In this document: positions 9,473 through 19,927 of the stretch, one piece after another
How the letters are laid out: every line of letters starts with the position of its first letter
Position numbering within the stretch: position 1 is the first letter of the stretch
NCBI GenBank assembly: GCA_008933795.1
Contig: WBUJ01000017.1
Location: 1 to 38,754 of the forward strand
DNA length: 38,754 nt
Reading direction: 5' to 3'
Origin: Candidatus Contendibacter sp.
GTDB lineage: Bacteria; Pseudomonadota; Gammaproteobacteria; Competibacterales; Competibacteraceae
The notes under the pieces: generated by a model
The model's input: the letters and a program-made list of their open reading frames with translations, nothing else
Told to the model about the DNA's origin: nothing
The model's database searches: none
Made by a program: the position numbers and the translations under genes

Positions 9473-10228
9473 ATGGCGGATTTCAACACCCACCTGATGG
9501 GGGCGGCGGCGGTCAGCGGGCTGGCCGCTACCGTGCTGGTGATGACCGGCCAGTTTCCCCATCAGGCGGTCATCGGTTATTTTGTGCTCGGGGTCATCGG
9601 CGGCCTGCTGCCCGACCTCGATTCCCCCACCTCCATCCCGATTCGGATCGTTTTCGCCACGCTGGCAGTGGTGGCCGGTTTCCTGGTGGTGTTCACCTTC
9701 GGCGGACGTTATTCGCTGGTGGAACTGGTCGTCCTGTGGTTCGGCTGTTTTCTATTCATCCGTTATGGCCTGTTCAATCTGTTCGACCAAGTCACCGTTC
9801 ACCGCGGATTGATTCACTCCATCCCGGCGGGCATCGGTTGCGGGCTGATCGCGACCCTCGTCGCTTTCCATGCCTTCAATGCTTCCGTCATCCATTCCTG
9901 GCTGTGCGGAACCTTTGTCACCTTGGGCTTCCTCGTCCATCTGCTGCTGGACGAGTGGTACAGCGTCGATCTGTCCGGCAAGAAGCTGTTGAAAAGCTCT
10001 TTCGGCACCGCCTTCAGTCTGGGCAGCCTCAGCCAGCCCATCGGCACGGCGGCGCTCTATCTGGCCGTGATTGCGCTGTTTTTCCTCTGCCCTTCGCCCC
10101 GACCCTTTGCCGAACTGATGCTGGACCGCGATACCTACCGCGGCGTGATTCAGCGCCTGGCGCCCGGCGAAACCTGGTTTCAGGGATTTTTGCGCCGGGT
10201 AGCGCCCTCCAGTCTGATCAGCCGGTGA
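9473..10228 (+). CDS. YdjM-like (DUF457) inner-membrane metal-dependent hydrolase
   Basis: A 251-residue polytopic membrane protein. It carries the conserved polar residues of the YdjM/DUF457 family inside helices: NTHLMGA (His7), GGLLPDLDSPTS (Asp48, Asp50), TVHRGLIHS (His110, His115) and LVHLLLDEWYSVD (His156, Asp160), a set suited to binding metal. E. coli YdjM is an SOS-induced relative. The ATG at 9473 begins two bases after the DUF2333 stop. The gene converges with the purine permease across a 13-base gap. The reaction is unknown. Confidence 0.8.
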   Translation: MADFNTHLMGAAAVSGLAATVLVMTGQFPHQAVIGYFVLGVIGGLLPDLDSPTSIPIRIVFATLAVVAGFLVVFTFGGRYSLVELVVLWFGCFLFIRYGLFNLFDQVTVHRGLIHSIPAGIGCGLIATLVAFHAFNASVIHSWLCGTFVTLGFLVHLLLDEWYSVDLSGKKLLKSSFGTAFSLGSLSQPIGTAALYLAVIALFFLCPSPRPFAELMLDRDTYRGVIQRLAPGETWFQGFLRRVAPSSLISR

Positions 10229-10241
10229 AGGTTCGATCCCG

Positions 10242-11531
10242 CTACAACCACAGATACCGCGCCAGGAACAGCCCGGCCACCACCGCCATCGGCAGGCCGA
10301 TCCGGTCGCACTGGCCAGCCAGCAGTTTCAGCAGCACATGGCTGATCACTCCAAAGGCAATGCCGTCGGCGATGGAGAAGGTGAACGCCATGACGGTCAC
10401 GCAACACACCGCCGGGGCGCTTTCGGTCAGGTCGTTCCAGTCGAGTTCGGCCAAGCTGCGCAGCATCAGGATAGCGACGTACAGCACCGCCGGCGCGGTG
10501 GCGTAGGCCGGCACCATCGCCGCCAGCGGCGCCAGCACCAGGCTGGCCAGGAACAGCAGGGCAATGACCACGGCGGTCAGGCCGGTCCGACCGCCGGCGC
10601 TGATGCCGGCGGTACTTTCCAGATAGCTCGTCGTGCTGGAGGTGCCCAGCAGAGCGCCGGCGCTGATCGCGGTGCTGTCGGCCAGCAGGGCGCGTTCCAG
10701 CCGAGGCAACCGGCCTTGGGCATCGAGAAAGCCGCCGCGTTCGGCAATCGCGATCAGAGTGCCCGAGGTCTCGAACAGGCTCATCAGGAAAAAGCTCAGC
10801 ACCACGCCCAGCACCGCCGGGTCCAGTGCGGCGCGAATGTCGGCCTCGAACAGGGTCGGAGCCAACGAGGGCGGAGGCGAGAACACGCCGGTAAACGAAC
10901 TTAGACCCAGGATCACCGATAGCGCCGTGACCGCCAGCATCCCGATCAGAATCGCGCCGGGCGCGCCTCGTCGATCGAGCGTCGCCATCAGCAGGAAACC
11001 ACCCATCGCCAGCAGGGCGGGCGGCGATTTGACGTTGCCCAGCGTGACCAGCGTATCGGGGCTGGCCGCCACGATCCCGGCGGCGTGCAGGGCCAGCAGC
11101 GCCAGGAACAGACCGACTCCGGCGGTAATGGCGTGCTTGAGGCTGGCTGGGATGGCGTTGACGAACCATTCCCGAACGCGCAGCAGGCTGACCAGCACGA
11201 ACAGCAGGCCGGACAGGAACACCGCGCCCAGCGCCGTTTCCCATGGCAGGCCCATGCCCTTGACCAGCCCGAAGGTGAACACGGCGTTGATGCCCATGCC
11301 GGGCGCCTGACCGATGGGGTAATTCGCCAGCAGGCCCATCAGCAGCGAGCCGATGGCGCTGGCCAGACAGGTAGCGACGAACACGGCGTCGCGATCCATG
11401 CCAGCTTGGCCAAGAATATCGGGGTTGACGAACAGAATGGCCGACATGGTGAGAAAGGTGGTGCAGCCAGCCAGGATTTCGGTGCGCACGGTCGTGCCGT
11501 GCGCGTGCAGTGCGAAGAGTTTTTCCAGCAT
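10242..11531 (-). CDS. NCS2 family purine permease (AzgA-like, guanine/hypoxanthine type)
   Basis: A 429-residue multi-pass transporter of the nucleobase:cation symporter 2 family, AzgA/GhxP branch. Diagnostic motifs: FLTMSAILFVNPDIL, APGMGINAVF (76-85), LFETSGTLIAIAERGGFLD, and GTSSTTSYLESTAGISAGGRTGLTAVV. Uptake of guanine, hypoxanthine or adenine is expected from the family; the exact substrate cannot be read from sequence. The start ATG at 11531 is close to an in-frame upstream stop, so the N-terminus is well bounded, although no strong Shine-Dalgarno is seen. Its leader carries a terminator-like hairpin (see 11551-11580). Confidence 0.9.
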   Translation of the reverse strand: MLEKLFALHAHGTTVRTEILAGCTTFLTMSAILFVNPDILGQAGMDRDAVFVATCLASAIGSLLMGLLANYPIGQAPGMGINAVFTFGLVKGMGLPWETALGAVFLSGLLFVLVSLLRVREWFVNAIPASLKHAITAGVGLFLALLALHAAGIVAASPDTLVTLGNVKSPPALLAMGGFLLMATLDRRGAPGAILIGMLAVTALSVILGLSSFTGVFSPPPSLAPTLFEADIRAALDPAVLGVVLSFFLMSLFETSGTLIAIAERGGFLDAQGRLPRLERALLADSTAISAGALLGTSSTTSYLESTAGISAGGRTGLTAVVIALLFLASLVLAPLAAMVPAYATAPAVLYVAILMLRSLAELDWNDLTESAPAVCCVTVMAFTFSIADGIAFGVISHVLLKLLAGQCDRIGLPMAVVAGLFLARYLWL

Positions 11532-13484
<1,953 letters not shown>

Positions 13485-13503
13485 TCGGGGATGGCGTCTG
13501 AAA

Positions 13504-13550
13504 GTGGAGCCGGCTCGACGGGCTAAAAGCCGGCTGGAAGCCGGCTCCAC
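13504..13550. repeat. REP-like palindromic element between pgm and hrcA
   Basis: A perfect 12-bp inverted repeat, GTGGAGCCGGCT (13504-13515) and AGCCGGCTCCAC (13539-13550), flanks a 23-base loop that itself holds the palindrome AGCCGGCT (13528-13535). The 8-mer therefore occurs three times in 47 bases. It sits between two convergent genes, where it could act as a bidirectional terminator or be one copy of a dispersed repeat. Confidence 0.7.
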
Positions 13551-13573
13551 ATCGGATTTTGCCAAAAAATCAA

Positions 13574-14641
13574 TTAGTTCTGGCTGTTGAGCGCCGCCGC
13601 CAGCAAGCGGGCGGTCACGTCCACCACCGGAATGACCCGGTCGTAGGCCATCCGGGTCGGGCCAATGACGCCCAGCACCCCCAACACCCGTCCTTCCACG
13701 GAATAGGGCGCGGTCACCACGCTGCAATCCTCCAGCGCCTCGAAGCCGGATTCCTCGCCGATGAAGATCTGCACGCCATCGGCGTGCAGGCACTGGTCGA
13801 ACAAGTGCAGCAGATCGCGCTTGTGGTTGAAAGCTTCGAACAGTTGTCGCAGCTTGTCGAGATCGGACAAGTCGGCGTACTGCATCAACTGGGTCTGGCC
13901 AGCGACCACGTAATCCTCGCCGTTTGATTCGGTTTCAAAGGTCTGCTCGGCCATCTCGACCACGGTTTGCATCAGCCGGTCAAGACTGTCGCGGGTTTCG
14001 CGCAAATCCCGCAACAACGACTCCCTGACTTGATGGATATCCTGGCCGGTGAACTGCTGGTTCAGATAATTGGCCGCCTGCTGCAATTCCGCGGCGCTGT
14101 AGGGGCGCTGGGTCTGGATCACGCGGTTTTGCACCTCCTGAGTGTTCAGCACCAGAATCACCAGCACCCGGTTCTCGGCCAAGGGCAAAAATTCCACTTG
14201 GCGCAAGGTCGTCGTTTTGCGGCGCGGCAGCATGACCACGCCGACCAAGTGGGTGACGCCCGACAGCAGATCGGAGACCGAACGCGCCAGTTCGGCGCCA
14301 TCGCGCACCGGTTGGTCGATACGCCGACGCAAAGTTTCGACCTCCCGAGATTCCAGGGGCTTGAGATGCAGCAACGCATCGATGAAAAAGCGGTAGCCGC
14401 GAGCGGTCGGCACCCGGCCGGCCGAGGTGTGCGGGGCGCGCAAATAACCCAGTTCCTCCAAATCCGCCATGACGTTGCGGATGGTGGCCGGACTGAGATC
14501 CAGCCCGACGTCGCGCGCCAACGTGCGCGAGCCGACCGGCTGGCCGTTGCGGATGTAACGCTCGACCAGCGCTCGCAGCAAATGCTGGGTGCGTTCATTG
14601 AGGGCGGGATGGCCCACCAGGGTGGATTCCGTGCTGTGCAT
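13574..14641 (-). CDS. hrcA: Heat-inducible transcription repressor HrcA
   Basis: A 355-residue repressor of chaperone genes that binds CIRCE operators. The N-terminal winged-helix region is clear: VGSRTLARDVGLDLSPATIRNVMADLEELGYL (about 37-68) followed by PHTSAGRVPTARGYRFF. The GAF-like middle and dimerisation parts follow (GVVMLPRRKTTTLRQVEFLPL; IGPTRMAYDRVIPVVD at the C-terminus). A CIRCE operator begins 18 bases upstream of the ATG, so autoregulation is expected. hrcA near nadK-recN is a familiar gammaproteobacterial arrangement. No grpE-dnaK-dnaJ genes are in the window. Confidence 0.96.
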   Translation of the reverse strand: MHSTESTLVGHPALNERTQHLLRALVERYIRNGQPVGSRTLARDVGLDLSPATIRNVMADLEELGYLRAPHTSAGRVPTARGYRFFIDALLHLKPLESREVETLRRRIDQPVRDGAELARSVSDLLSGVTHLVGVVMLPRRKTTTLRQVEFLPLAENRVLVILVLNTQEVQNRVIQTQRPYSAAELQQAANYLNQQFTGQDIHQVRESLLRDLRETRDSLDRLMQTVVEMAEQTFETESNGEDYVVAGQTQLMQYADLSDLDKLRQLFEAFNHKRDLLHLFDQCLHADGVQIFIGEESGFEALEDCSVVTAPYSVEGRVLGVLGVIGPTRMAYDRVIPVVDVTARLLAAALNSQN

Positions 14642-14659
14642 GCCGATCGTTTTCCAGTT

Positions 14660-14685
14660 TTAGCACTCCCGGCCTTGAGTGCTAA
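14660..14685 (-). promoter_or_regulatory. CIRCE operator (HrcA binding site), 8-nt spacer
   Basis: Both arms match the consensus perfectly: TTAGCACTC (14660-14668) and GAGTGCTAA (14677-14685). The spacer here is 8 bases (CCGGCCTT) instead of the usual 9. It covers the expected transcription start of hrcA and lies 102 bases before the nadK start on the other strand. Confidence 0.93.
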
Positions 14686-14688
14686 GTC

Positions 14689-14717
14689 ACCGTAGCAACT
14701 CCCCGAAAAGGTGTCAA
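14689..14717 (-). promoter_or_regulatory. Sigma-70 promoter of hrcA
   Basis: On the minus strand a consensus -35 TTGACA (14717-14712) is followed by a 17-base spacer and a weak -10 TACGGT (14694-14689). The CIRCE operator begins three bases further downstream, exactly where a repressor would block initiation. Confidence 0.65.
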
Positions 14718-14787
14718 GCCATCCGCTATATGCACGGTTTCCGGTAAAATGTTAAGTTGCGCTCGACCAACCACCCAGTACGGAACC

Positions 14788-15687
14788 ATGTCCACCCTGG
14801 CTTTTCACACCATCGGCCTCATCAGTAAATTTGGCGACCCCACCGGCGCGGGGACGCTCAACCAGATTGCCGCCTACCTGCGCCAGCACCAGTTGCGCGT
14901 GCTGCTCGATGAAAGCTCGGCCCGGCTGATCCCGGACAACGGCCTGGAAATCGCCAGTCGGGCCATGATCGGCGAGCAATGCGACCTGGTCGTCGTCATG
15001 GGGGGCGACGGCACCATGCTGAACGCGGCGCGTTCGCTGGTGGATTACGAAGTGCCCATCCTGGGCGTCAATCTGGGCCGGCTCGGTTTCCTGGCCGACG
15101 TTTCGCCCAGCGAAATCCCGCACCGGCTGGAAGCGGTGCTGCAAGGACATTTTCGCGAAGCGCGCCGTTCGTTGCTGCACGCCCAAGTGCTGCGCGAGGA
15201 CCAAGTGACCGGCGAGGCCGACGCGCTCAACGACGTGGTGGTCCACAAGCGCGAAGTGGCCCGAATGATCGAGGTGGACGCCTTTCTCGACGGCCGCTTC
15301 CTCAACGCTTACCGCGCCGACGGCTTGATCATTTCCACCCCGACCGGTTCCACCGCCTACGCGCTGGCCGGCGGCGGGCCGATCATCCATCCGGGGCTGG
15401 AAGCCGTGGTGCTGGTGCCCATCTGCCCGCACACCCTGACCCACCGGCCGATCGTAGTCAAGGCCGACAGCGTCATTGAAGTGGTGTTGAACAGCGCCAA
15501 CACCACCGAGGCCCAGATCACCTGCGACGGTCAGGTCAGCTTGGCCATCGAGCCGGGCGACCGCATTCTGATCCGCAAAAAGGGACGCAAGGCGCGGCTG
15601 GTCCACCCCCTCAATCACGATTACTTCGAGTTGCTGCGGGCCAAGCTGAACTGGGGCCTGCGTCCGGAAGCAACCCCCTTCACCTGA
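14788..15687 (+). CDS. nadK: NAD(+) kinase
   Basis: A 299-residue enzyme that phosphorylates NAD+ to NADP+. The catalytic GGDGT motif is at 72-76 (VVVMGGDGTMLNAAR), followed by LGVNLGRLGFL, the LNDVVV segment and the glycine-rich STPTGSTAYALAGGGPI. The ATG at 14788 matches the family length (E. coli 292); the frame is open further upstream to a TTG at 14749, but those residues look non-homologous. recN follows after 13 bases, which matches the conserved nadK-recN pair. Confidence 0.96.
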   Translation: MSTLAFHTIGLISKFGDPTGAGTLNQIAAYLRQHQLRVLLDESSARLIPDNGLEIASRAMIGEQCDLVVVMGGDGTMLNAARSLVDYEVPILGVNLGRLGFLADVSPSEIPHRLEAVLQGHFREARRSLLHAQVLREDQVTGEADALNDVVVHKREVARMIEVDAFLDGRFLNAYRADGLIISTPTGSTAYALAGGGPIIHPGLEAVVLVPICPHTLTHRPIVVKADSVIEVVLNSANTTEAQITCDGQVSLAIEPGDRILIRKKGRKARLVHPLNHDYFELLRAKLNWGLRPEATPFT

Positions 15688-15700
15688 AGATCCAACCGCC

Positions 15701-17386
15701 ATGCTGACCCAGTTGCGCATCCGCGATTTCGCTATCGTCGAGGAGCTGGAACTGGAACTGGCGGCCGGGATGACCGCGGTCACCGGCGAAACCGGCGCCG
15801 GCAAATCGATCCTGGTGGACGCCATCGGCCTGCTGCTGGGCGACCGCGCCGACAGCGGCGCGATCCGCCACGGCGCGGAACGGGCCGATCTCAGCGCGTC
15901 GTTCGATCTCGACGCCCTGCCGGCGGCGCGCGCCTGGCTGGCCGAGCGCGACCTGGACCGCGACCGGGAATGCCACCTGCGGCGGGTGGTCGCCCGCACC
16001 GGCCGCTCGCGCGGCTACATCAACGGCGTGCCCCAACCGACCCAGGCGCTGCGGGAGTTGGGCGAGCAGTTGGTGGATATCCACGGCCAGCACGAACACC
16101 AGTCGCTGCTGCGGCGCGAGGCCCAGCGGCAATTGCTGGACGATTACGCCGGCAATCAGGCGCTCGCAATGGAACTGGCGGAACGATACCAAACCTGGAG
16201 CCGGCTGCGGCGGGAACTGCGCGATTTGCGACAGGCCGCCAGCGAGCGCGACGCCCGGCTGGATATCCTGCGCTATCACCTGCGGGAACTGGCGGCGCTG
16301 AATCTGGCGGAGGGCGAGGTCGCGGCGCTGGAAGGCGAGCAGCGCCGACTGGCCCACGCCAGCCAGTTGCTGGACGCCGGCCAGCGCCTGCTGGGGTGGT
16401 TGAGCGAGGACGAGGAGTCTTCCATCGTCGACCGGCTCGACCACGGTCTGCGCGAACTGGATGCCCTGAGTCGTCTGGACGCCCGCCTCGTCCCGGTCGG
16501 CGAGATGCTGAACACCGCGCTGATTCAGATCCAGGAAGCCAGCGGCGAGTTGCGCGGTTACGTCCAGGCGCTCGATCTCGATCCCGATCATCTGGCCCAG
16601 GTCGACCAGCGGCTGGCCGCCGCCCATCAACTGGCCCGCAAGCATCGGATCGCCGCCGAGGAATTGCCAGCGTTGCGGGCGCGGTTCGAGGCCGAACAGG
16701 ACGCGCTTGAACACAGCGAAACCCGGCTGGAGGCATTGCAGCAGGCGGTGAAAACCGCGCGGGCGACCTATCAGGCGTGCGCCGACCGCTTGAGCGAGCG
16801 GCGGGCGGCGGCGGCCCGGGAACTGGGCGAGCGGGTCTCGACGGCGCTGGCGGGACTGGGCATGGCGGGGGGGCGCTTCGCCATCGTGCTGGAACGGCTG
16901 GAACAACCCACGCCGGCCGGATTGGAGACCGTCGAGTTTCAGGTCAGCGCCAATCCCGGCCAGCCGGTGCGGCCGCTGGCCAAGGTCGCCTCCGGCGGCG
17001 AACTGTCGCGCATCAGCCTGGCGATCCAGGTGATCGCCGCCCATGCCGCCCGCATCCCGACCCTGATCTTCGATGAGGTGGATGTTGGCATCGGCGGCGG
17101 AGTGGCGGAAATCGTCGGGCGGCAATTGCGGGCGCTGGGCGGCGGCCGGCAGGTGCTGTGCGTCACCCACCTCCCCCAAGTCGCCGCCCAGGCGCACCGA
17201 CAGCTCAAGGCGGAAAAACAGACCGGCGGCGGCGCCACCCACACGCAAGTCGTGGCGCTGGAACCCGACGAGCGGGTCAAGGAAATCGCCCGGATGCTGG
17301 GCGGCCTGGAATTGACCGAGAACACGCTGGCGCACGCGCGGGAGATGATGGACAAGGCGGCTTCTCCGACGAACGAACCGCCGTGA
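15701..17386 (+). CDS. recN: DNA repair protein RecN
   Basis: A 561-residue SMC-like ATPase for double-strand break repair. Walker A is GETGAGKS (29-36). Long coiled-coil arms occupy the middle (rich in Glu, Arg, Leu and Ala). The C-terminal head has the ABC signature SGGELSRISLAIQ, Walker B TLIFDEVDVGIGG and the switch region VLCVTHLPQVAAQA. In E. coli recN is strongly LexA-controlled; no CTGT-N8-ACAG box was seen in the 13-base gap upstream, so it is probably transcribed from the nadK promoter. Its last codons overlap the next gene (GTGA). Confidence 0.96.
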   Translation: MLTQLRIRDFAIVEELELELAAGMTAVTGETGAGKSILVDAIGLLLGDRADSGAIRHGAERADLSASFDLDALPAARAWLAERDLDRDRECHLRRVVARTGRSRGYINGVPQPTQALRELGEQLVDIHGQHEHQSLLRREAQRQLLDDYAGNQALAMELAERYQTWSRLRRELRDLRQAASERDARLDILRYHLRELAALNLAEGEVAALEGEQRRLAHASQLLDAGQRLLGWLSEDEESSIVDRLDHGLRELDALSRLDARLVPVGEMLNTALIQIQEASGELRGYVQALDLDPDHLAQVDQRLAAAHQLARKHRIAAEELPALRARFEAEQDALEHSETRLEALQQAVKTARATYQACADRLSERRAAAARELGERVSTALAGLGMAGGRFAIVLERLEQPTPAGLETVEFQVSANPGQPVRPLAKVASGGELSRISLAIQVIAAHAARIPTLIFDEVDVGIGGGVAEIVGRQLRALGGGRQVLCVTHLPQVAAQAHRQLKAEKQTGGGATHTQVVALEPDERVKEIARMLGGLELTENTLAHAREMMDKAASPTNEPP

Positions 17387-18093
17387 GCGATCATCTTCTC
17401 GTCGTGGACGACGATCCGGGCCTGCGCGAACTGCTGGCCGACTATCTGGGCCGCAACGGTTTCCGGGTGACCGGCGTGGCCGACGGTCGCGGGCTGTGGG
17501 CCGCGCTGGAACAGGGGTCGGTGGACCTCGTCATCCTTGATCTGATGCTGCCCGGCGACGATGGGCTGGTGCTGTGCCGCACCCTGCGCGCCCGCTCGCA
17601 AATCCCGATCATCATGCTAACCGCGCGGGGCGACGACACCGACCGCATCGTCGGTCTGGAAATGGGCGCCGACGATTATCTGCCCAAGCCGTTCAACCCG
17701 CGCGAGTTGCTGGCGCGGATCAAAAGCATCCTGCGCCGCGCCCGCAGTGTGCCCACCGAACCGGGCGAGGCGCGCTGCTTTCGCTTCGCCGGCTGGACGC
17801 TGGAGGTTGCCACCCGCCAGTTGATCGCTCCGGATAGCGTGCTGGTGCCGCTGGGAGCCAGCGAGTACCGATTATTGCGGGTATTCCTGGATCATCCGCA
17901 GCGGATACTGAACCGCGACCAGCTATTGGATTTCACCCAGGGCCGCGAGGCTATGCCCTTCGACCGCAGCATCGACGTGCAGGTCAGTCGGTTGCGGCGG
18001 CGCTTGCGCGACGATCCGCGCGAGGCCGTCATCATCAAGACCGTTCGCAACGAAGGCTATCTGCTGGCGGCCCACGTCCGCCGGGAATTCTGA
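17383..18093 (+). CDS. OmpR/PhoB-type DNA-binding response regulator
   Basis: A 236-residue two-component regulator. The receiver domain shows the acidic pocket DDD (9-11), phospho-acceptor Asp53 (LVILDLMLP), Thr80 and Lys102 (YLPKPF). The C-terminal winged helix is of the OmpR class (LTLEVATRQL-like strand, GASEYRLLRVFLDHPQRILNRDQLLDF, SIDVQVSRLRRRL, IKTVRNEGYLL). The GTG at 17383 overlaps the recN stop and gives the canonical N-terminus SDHLLVVDDD. Its stop overlaps the sensor kinase start. Regulated genes are unknown. Confidence 0.93.
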   Translation: MSDHLLVVDDDPGLRELLADYLGRNGFRVTGVADGRGLWAALEQGSVDLVILDLMLPGDDGLVLCRTLRARSQIPIIMLTARGDDTDRIVGLEMGADDYLPKPFNPRELLARIKSILRRARSVPTEPGEARCFRFAGWTLEVATRQLIAPDSVLVPLGASEYRLLRVFLDHPQRILNRDQLLDFTQGREAMPFDRSIDVQVSRLRRRLRDDPREAVIIKTVRNEGYLLAAHVRREF

Positions 18094-19511
18094 TGCGCTT
18101 GTTGCCGCAGTCGCTGTTCGGTCGCCTGCTGCTGTTTTTGACCGGTGGCCTGGTCGTCGCTCAATTGCTGAGCGCCGCCATCCTGTTGCAAGACCGCGAG
18201 CAGGCGCTTTATCACGCCATCGGCGGCCACGTTGCCCAACGCATCGCCGCCATCGTCAAGCTGCTCGACACCTTGGACGAAACCGAGCGCCAGCGGCTGG
18301 TGACCGCGCTGGATTTGCCACCCACCCGCCTCAGCCTCAACCTGCCTTGGCAAACCGAAACAGCGCCGGACGAGCGTTATCACACCACCCTGTTCCGCGC
18401 CCTGTTGAGCCGGCAGTTGGGACCGGACCGGCCGTTTCAGTTGGAAATCAACGATGACCTGCTGCCGCCGCCGCCACCACCGGCCGAACGGCCGCGCTGG
18501 CTGGCCCCAGGCCCACCGCCCCCGCGCGATTGGGCCGAACGGCCGCCACGCTGGCGTCGGCACGCGATGATGCTGGGATTGCGCAATTTCGTGGTGCAGG
18601 TGCGCTTGCGCGACGGCGCGACGGTGACGTTTCAGCAGGTGTTGCCGGAGGAAGTCATCGCTTGGCCGGTTCGGTTGTTGCTGATCCTGCTGGTGTTGCT
18701 GGTCTCGGTCGCGGTGCTGGCCGCGCTGGCGGTACGGACGCTGACCCGGCCGCTGGCGGTGCTGGCCGATGCCGCCGGCGAACTGGGCCGTGACATCCGC
18801 CGTCCGCCGCTGGCCGAAACCGGGCCGCTGGAAGTCCGCCGCGCCGCCCAGGCGTTCAACACCATGCAGGACCGACTGGTCCGCTATATCGAGGATCGCG
18901 ACCGTATCCTCGCCGCGCTTTCTCACGACCTGAAAACGCCGATCACCCGGCTGCGGCTGCGAACGGAATTGTTGGACGATGCCCCGCTGCGGGAGAAATT
19001 CCAGGCCGATCTCGATGACATGCAGCGGATGGCGCAGGCGTCGCTGGATTTCCTGCGCGGCGGCGAGGACAGCGAACCGATAGCGCCGCTGGATCTCAAC
19101 GCCTTGTTGGAGTCGTTGCAGGAAGACGCGGAGGATACCGGTCGCGAAGTGAGCCTCGCCGGAACGACTTGCCAACCGCTGCGTTGCCGGCCGCTGGCGC
19201 TCAAACGCTGCCTGACCAATCTGGTGGACAATGCATTGAAGTACGGTCAGCGCGCCGAAATCGCGGTCACGGATACACCGGCACGGTTGACGCTGATCGT
19301 CCGCGACCGTGGCCCCGGCATTCCGGCTGCGGAACTGGAGCGGGTGTTTGAGCCGTTTTACCGGTTGGAGAATTCGCGCAGCCGCGACACCGGCGGCACT
19401 GGCTTGGGATTGAGCATCGCCCGCAACATCGCCCGGGCCCACGGCGGCGAACTGACGCTGCGCAATCGTCCCCAAGGCGGGCTGGAGGCGGTGCTGGAAC
19501 TCCCGCGCTGA
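18093..19511 (+). CDS. EnvZ-like sensor histidine kinase with a proline-rich periplasmic segment
   Basis: A 472-residue membrane kinase paired with the regulator just upstream. Helix 1 is about 11-32 and helix 2 about 193-215, bounding a periplasmic domain of about 160 residues. That domain contains a Pro/Arg/Trp-rich stretch (125-154) including six prolines in a row. A HAMP region follows (TLTRPLAVLADAAGEL), then the H-box LSHDLKTPITRLRLR with His278, N-box NLVDNALKYG (Asn380), and G-boxes DRGPGIP and GGTGLGLSIA. The start ATG overlaps the regulator stop by one base, indicating tight coupling. The signal sensed is not known. Confidence 0.92.
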   Translation: MRLLPQSLFGRLLLFLTGGLVVAQLLSAAILLQDREQALYHAIGGHVAQRIAAIVKLLDTLDETERQRLVTALDLPPTRLSLNLPWQTETAPDERYHTTLFRALLSRQLGPDRPFQLEINDDLLPPPPPPAERPRWLAPGPPPPRDWAERPPRWRRHAMMLGLRNFVVQVRLRDGATVTFQQVLPEEVIAWPVRLLLILLVLLVSVAVLAALAVRTLTRPLAVLADAAGELGRDIRRPPLAETGPLEVRRAAQAFNTMQDRLVRYIEDRDRILAALSHDLKTPITRLRLRTELLDDAPLREKFQADLDDMQRMAQASLDFLRGGEDSEPIAPLDLNALLESLQEDAEDTGREVSLAGTTCQPLRCRPLALKRCLTNLVDNALKYGQRAEIAVTDTPARLTLIVRDRGPGIPAAELERVFEPFYRLENSRSRDTGGTGLGLSIARNIARAHGGELTLRNRPQGGLEAVLELPR

Positions 19512-19564
19512 CGACGCGCCTATACTCAGGGAACTCCTTCAAATCACCTCAACGGGAGGATCGC

Positions 19565-19813
19565 ATGGACACCACGCCGCACAATCTGAGTACGTTGTTC
19601 GACCAACTGGGCCTGCCGTCCGATACGGCCGCCATCAAAACCTTCATCCATTGGCATCGGCCGCTCGATTCCCGGACGCCCCTGCATCAGGCGTCCTGGT
19701 GGACGCCGGCGCAGGCGGAGTTTCTGTTGCAGGCCATCGAGGAGGATTCGGATTGGGCCGAGCAGGTCGACGCGCTGGATGCCCTGCTGCGCCCCGCGCC
19801 CGAACCATCCTGA
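19565..19813 (+). CDS. DUF2789 family small protein
   Basis: An 82-residue soluble acidic protein. The pattern NLSTLFDQLGLPSDTAAIKTFIHWHRPL ... WWTPAQAEFLLQAIEEDSDWAEQVDALDALL matches my memory of DUF2789, a small proteobacterial family of unknown function. A strong Shine-Dalgarno (GGGAGGA, 19554-19560) lies four bases before the ATG. It follows the sensor kinase by 53 bases and could be cotranscribed or use its own promoter (TATACT near 19521). No function is assigned. Confidence 0.75.
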   Translation: MDTTPHNLSTLFDQLGLPSDTAAIKTFIHWHRPLDSRTPLHQASWWTPAQAEFLLQAIEEDSDWAEQVDALDALLRPAPEPS

Positions 19814-19834
19814 TCGCGGGGAAGCTACAGTTTT

Positions 19835-19872
19835 CCCCTCCTTGGACTAAGGAGGGGTGGCGCGTTAGCGCC
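19835..19872. repeat. Double-hairpin intergenic element between DUF2789 gene and rpsT
   Basis: Two adjacent stems: CCCCTCCTT (19835-19843) / AAGGAGGGG (19849-19857) with a 5-base loop, then GGCGC (19859-19863) / GCGCC (19868-19872) with loop GTTA. Neither strand has a T-run after the stems, so it is not a standard terminator. It resembles dispersed repeat units of this shape that I recall from other genomes; it lies between convergent genes. Confidence 0.65.
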
Positions 19873-19927
19873 GGGATGGTTGGCGCTCTCGGTGGGAAAA
19901 GTCGCGCGGCGCTGGCTGGACCCGGCT

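Noticed and set aside
18057..19475. 472-residue minus-strand frame opposite the sensor kinase
   Set aside because: Shadow of the kinase gene, Gln/Arg-rich, no ribosome binding site or motif.
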